Assembly (NCBI GenBank): GCA_022614795.1
Contig: JAKEHX010000099.1
Span: 1-5,411, forward strand
Length of the DNA stretch: 5,411 nt
DNA from: Planctomycetaceae bacterium
GTDB lineage: Bacteria > Planctomycetota > Planctomycetia > Pirellulales > Pirellulaceae
Direction: 5' to 3'
Made by a program: the position numbers and the translations under genes. A model generated the notes under the pieces. That model was given only the letters and a program-made list of their open reading frames with translations. It was not told the origin of the DNA and did no database searches. Positions 4,830-5,411 of the stretch are shown one piece after another; position 1 is the first letter of the stretch, and every line of letters starts with the position of its first letter.

Positions 4830-5411
4830 CGTTCACCCGGCCCCCGGCCAGCCGGACCTTTTGGCCCGTGCGGTCGTGGCCTCGGCCGCGGACTTGGGCC
4901 TTCCGGATTTCAGCATCGCCGCGGCCCGTGGCTTCCTTGTGCAAGGCGAGATCAGCAAGGGCCAAATCGAGCGCCTGTCGCGCGAGCTATTGGCCGATTT
5001 GGTGGTGGAAACGCCGGTCGTGGGAGCATGTGGTCCGCTCGCTCCGCGAGCGGAAGACCTGACTTCAATTCCACCTTGGCGCAAGGACTACCTCTCGCGG
5101 AGCGAGAGGACCACAGTCATCCACGTCCTTCCCAAACCCGGCGTTACCGATCCCGTTGCCGCCAGCACGCTGGCCGCCATCGCCGACTTCGGCATCGCAG
5201 CCGACGCGGTCGTCACGCTGCGAAAATATTGGGTGACCGGCCTGACCGACGACCAGCGCGAGCTCTTGGCGACGAAGCTCCTGGCCAACGACTCGATCGA
5301 GCAGGTCGTCTTCGGTCCGCTGACGATGCGGGAAATCCACCTCGGCTCGCCCTACAAGTTCGAGCTGGTGACGGTGCCGATTCGCGAGCTGAACCCCGGC
5401 CAGCTCCAGCA
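4810..5411 (+). CDS. purL: Phosphoribosylformylglycinamidine synthase, PurS-PurL type, N-terminal part (runs off window)
   Basis: 200 codons are visible. The product converts FGAR to FGAM in purine synthesis, using ATP and glutamine-derived ammonia. It opens with two PurS-like modules: residues 1-72 (LWEVDVHPAPGQPDLLARAV...LLADLVVETPVV) and 102-172 (VIHVLPKPGVTDPVAASTLAA...KYWVTGL...LLANDSIEQVVFGPL). Each reads as the strand-helix-strand-strand-helix-strand pattern of PurS. After residue 173 the text IHLGSPYKFELVTVPIRELN leads toward the catalytic PurL body, which is outside the window. Tandem PurS-like units at the N-terminus recall large PurL, where this part imitates a PurS dimer. GTG 4810 is chosen because homology begins there and GGGAAGG (4798-4804) makes a well-placed Shine-Dalgarno site. 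It overlaps tyrA by 20 bp in another frame. Residues 74-102 are a linker encoded by a palindromic element. The PurL assignment of the unseen part is inferred. Confidence 0.88.
   Translation, partial: MTLWEVDVHPAPGQPDLLARAVVASAADLGLPDFSIAAARGFLVQGEISKGQIERLSRELLADLVVETPVVGACGPLAPRAEDLTSIPPWRKDYLSRSERTTVIHVLPKPGVTDPVAASTLAAIADFGIAADAVVTLRKYWVTGLTDDQRELLATKLLANDSIEQVVFGPLTMREIHLGSPYKFELVTVPIRELNPGQLQ
5030..5114. repeat. 85-bp REPIN-like element: two inverted 24-nt hairpin units inside purL
   Basis: Two 24-nt units, 5030-5053 and 5091-5114, are inverted copies of one another with only two differences. Each starts or ends with GTGGTCC/GGACCAC. The first forms CCGCTCGC-tcc-GCGAGCGG, the second CCTCTCGC-gga-GCGAGAGG, both perfect 8-bp stems with 3-nt loops. 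The two differences are a paired change that keeps the stem intact. The 37-nt middle is not palindromic. Two REP-type hairpins in opposite orientation are the layout of REPINs, small elements mobilised by RAYT transposases in other bacteria. The block is read in frame as purL residues 74-102. No target-site duplication is obvious. Confidence 0.75.

Noticed and set aside
3956..4965. Minus-strand open frames opposite tyrA and the purL start
   Set aside because: These are shadows of well-identified genes; the translations are basic or Ser/Pro/Arg-rich and show no domain.
1..5411. CRISPR array, tRNA or rRNA genes, insertion-sequence transposase
   Set aside because: No regularly spaced direct repeats, no tRNA-like cloverleaf or rRNA sequence, and no transposase motif were seen on either strand.

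Overview
The window most likely comes from a planctomycete, probably of the Pirellulales type. The grounds are a GC-rich genome, a GlmU of the alternate class shared by Planctomycetes and Bacteroidetes, a PurL preceded by tandem PurS-like modules, and several short perfect hairpins between genes of a kind that recurs in such genomes. This is judgement from sequence alone, with no database search.

Layout, left to right. Bases 1-503 hold the 3' end of clpX, followed by two small palindromes and a strong intrinsic terminator (625-669). Next is a lone Hint (hedgehog/intein-type) domain protein ending at 1211. Its active-site residues look degenerate, and two 23-nt palindromes lie in its C-terminal loop region. 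Bases 1212-1384 contain no gene, only one hairpin. Bases 1385-2565 hold a two-gene unit with an ATGA overlap: an uncharacterised acidic protein, then a HEPN-domain protein. This unit is visibly lower in GC than its flanks and looks like an accessory toxin-antitoxin or defence-type module. Converging on it, only 5 bp away, is a minus-strand gene (2571-3830) for the alternate GlmU-like sugar nucleotidyltransferase/acetyltransferase. A 141-bp divergent spacer with a perfect hairpin separates it from tyrA (3972-4829, prephenate/arogenate dehydrogenase). tyrA overlaps by 20 bp the start of a PurS-PurL-type FGAM synthase gene that runs off the right edge.

How the genes fit together: clpX, the glmU-like gene, tyrA and purL are housekeeping functions (proteolysis, UDP-GlcNAc supply, tyrosine synthesis, purine synthesis) with no obvious shared pathway. 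Only tyrA-purL and the HEPN pair look translationally coupled. The points most worth a second look are the HEPN pair with its unrecognised partner, the degenerate orphan Hint protein, and an 85-bp REPIN-like element (two inverted 24-nt hairpins with a compensatory change) lying in frame in the linker between the two PurS-like modules.
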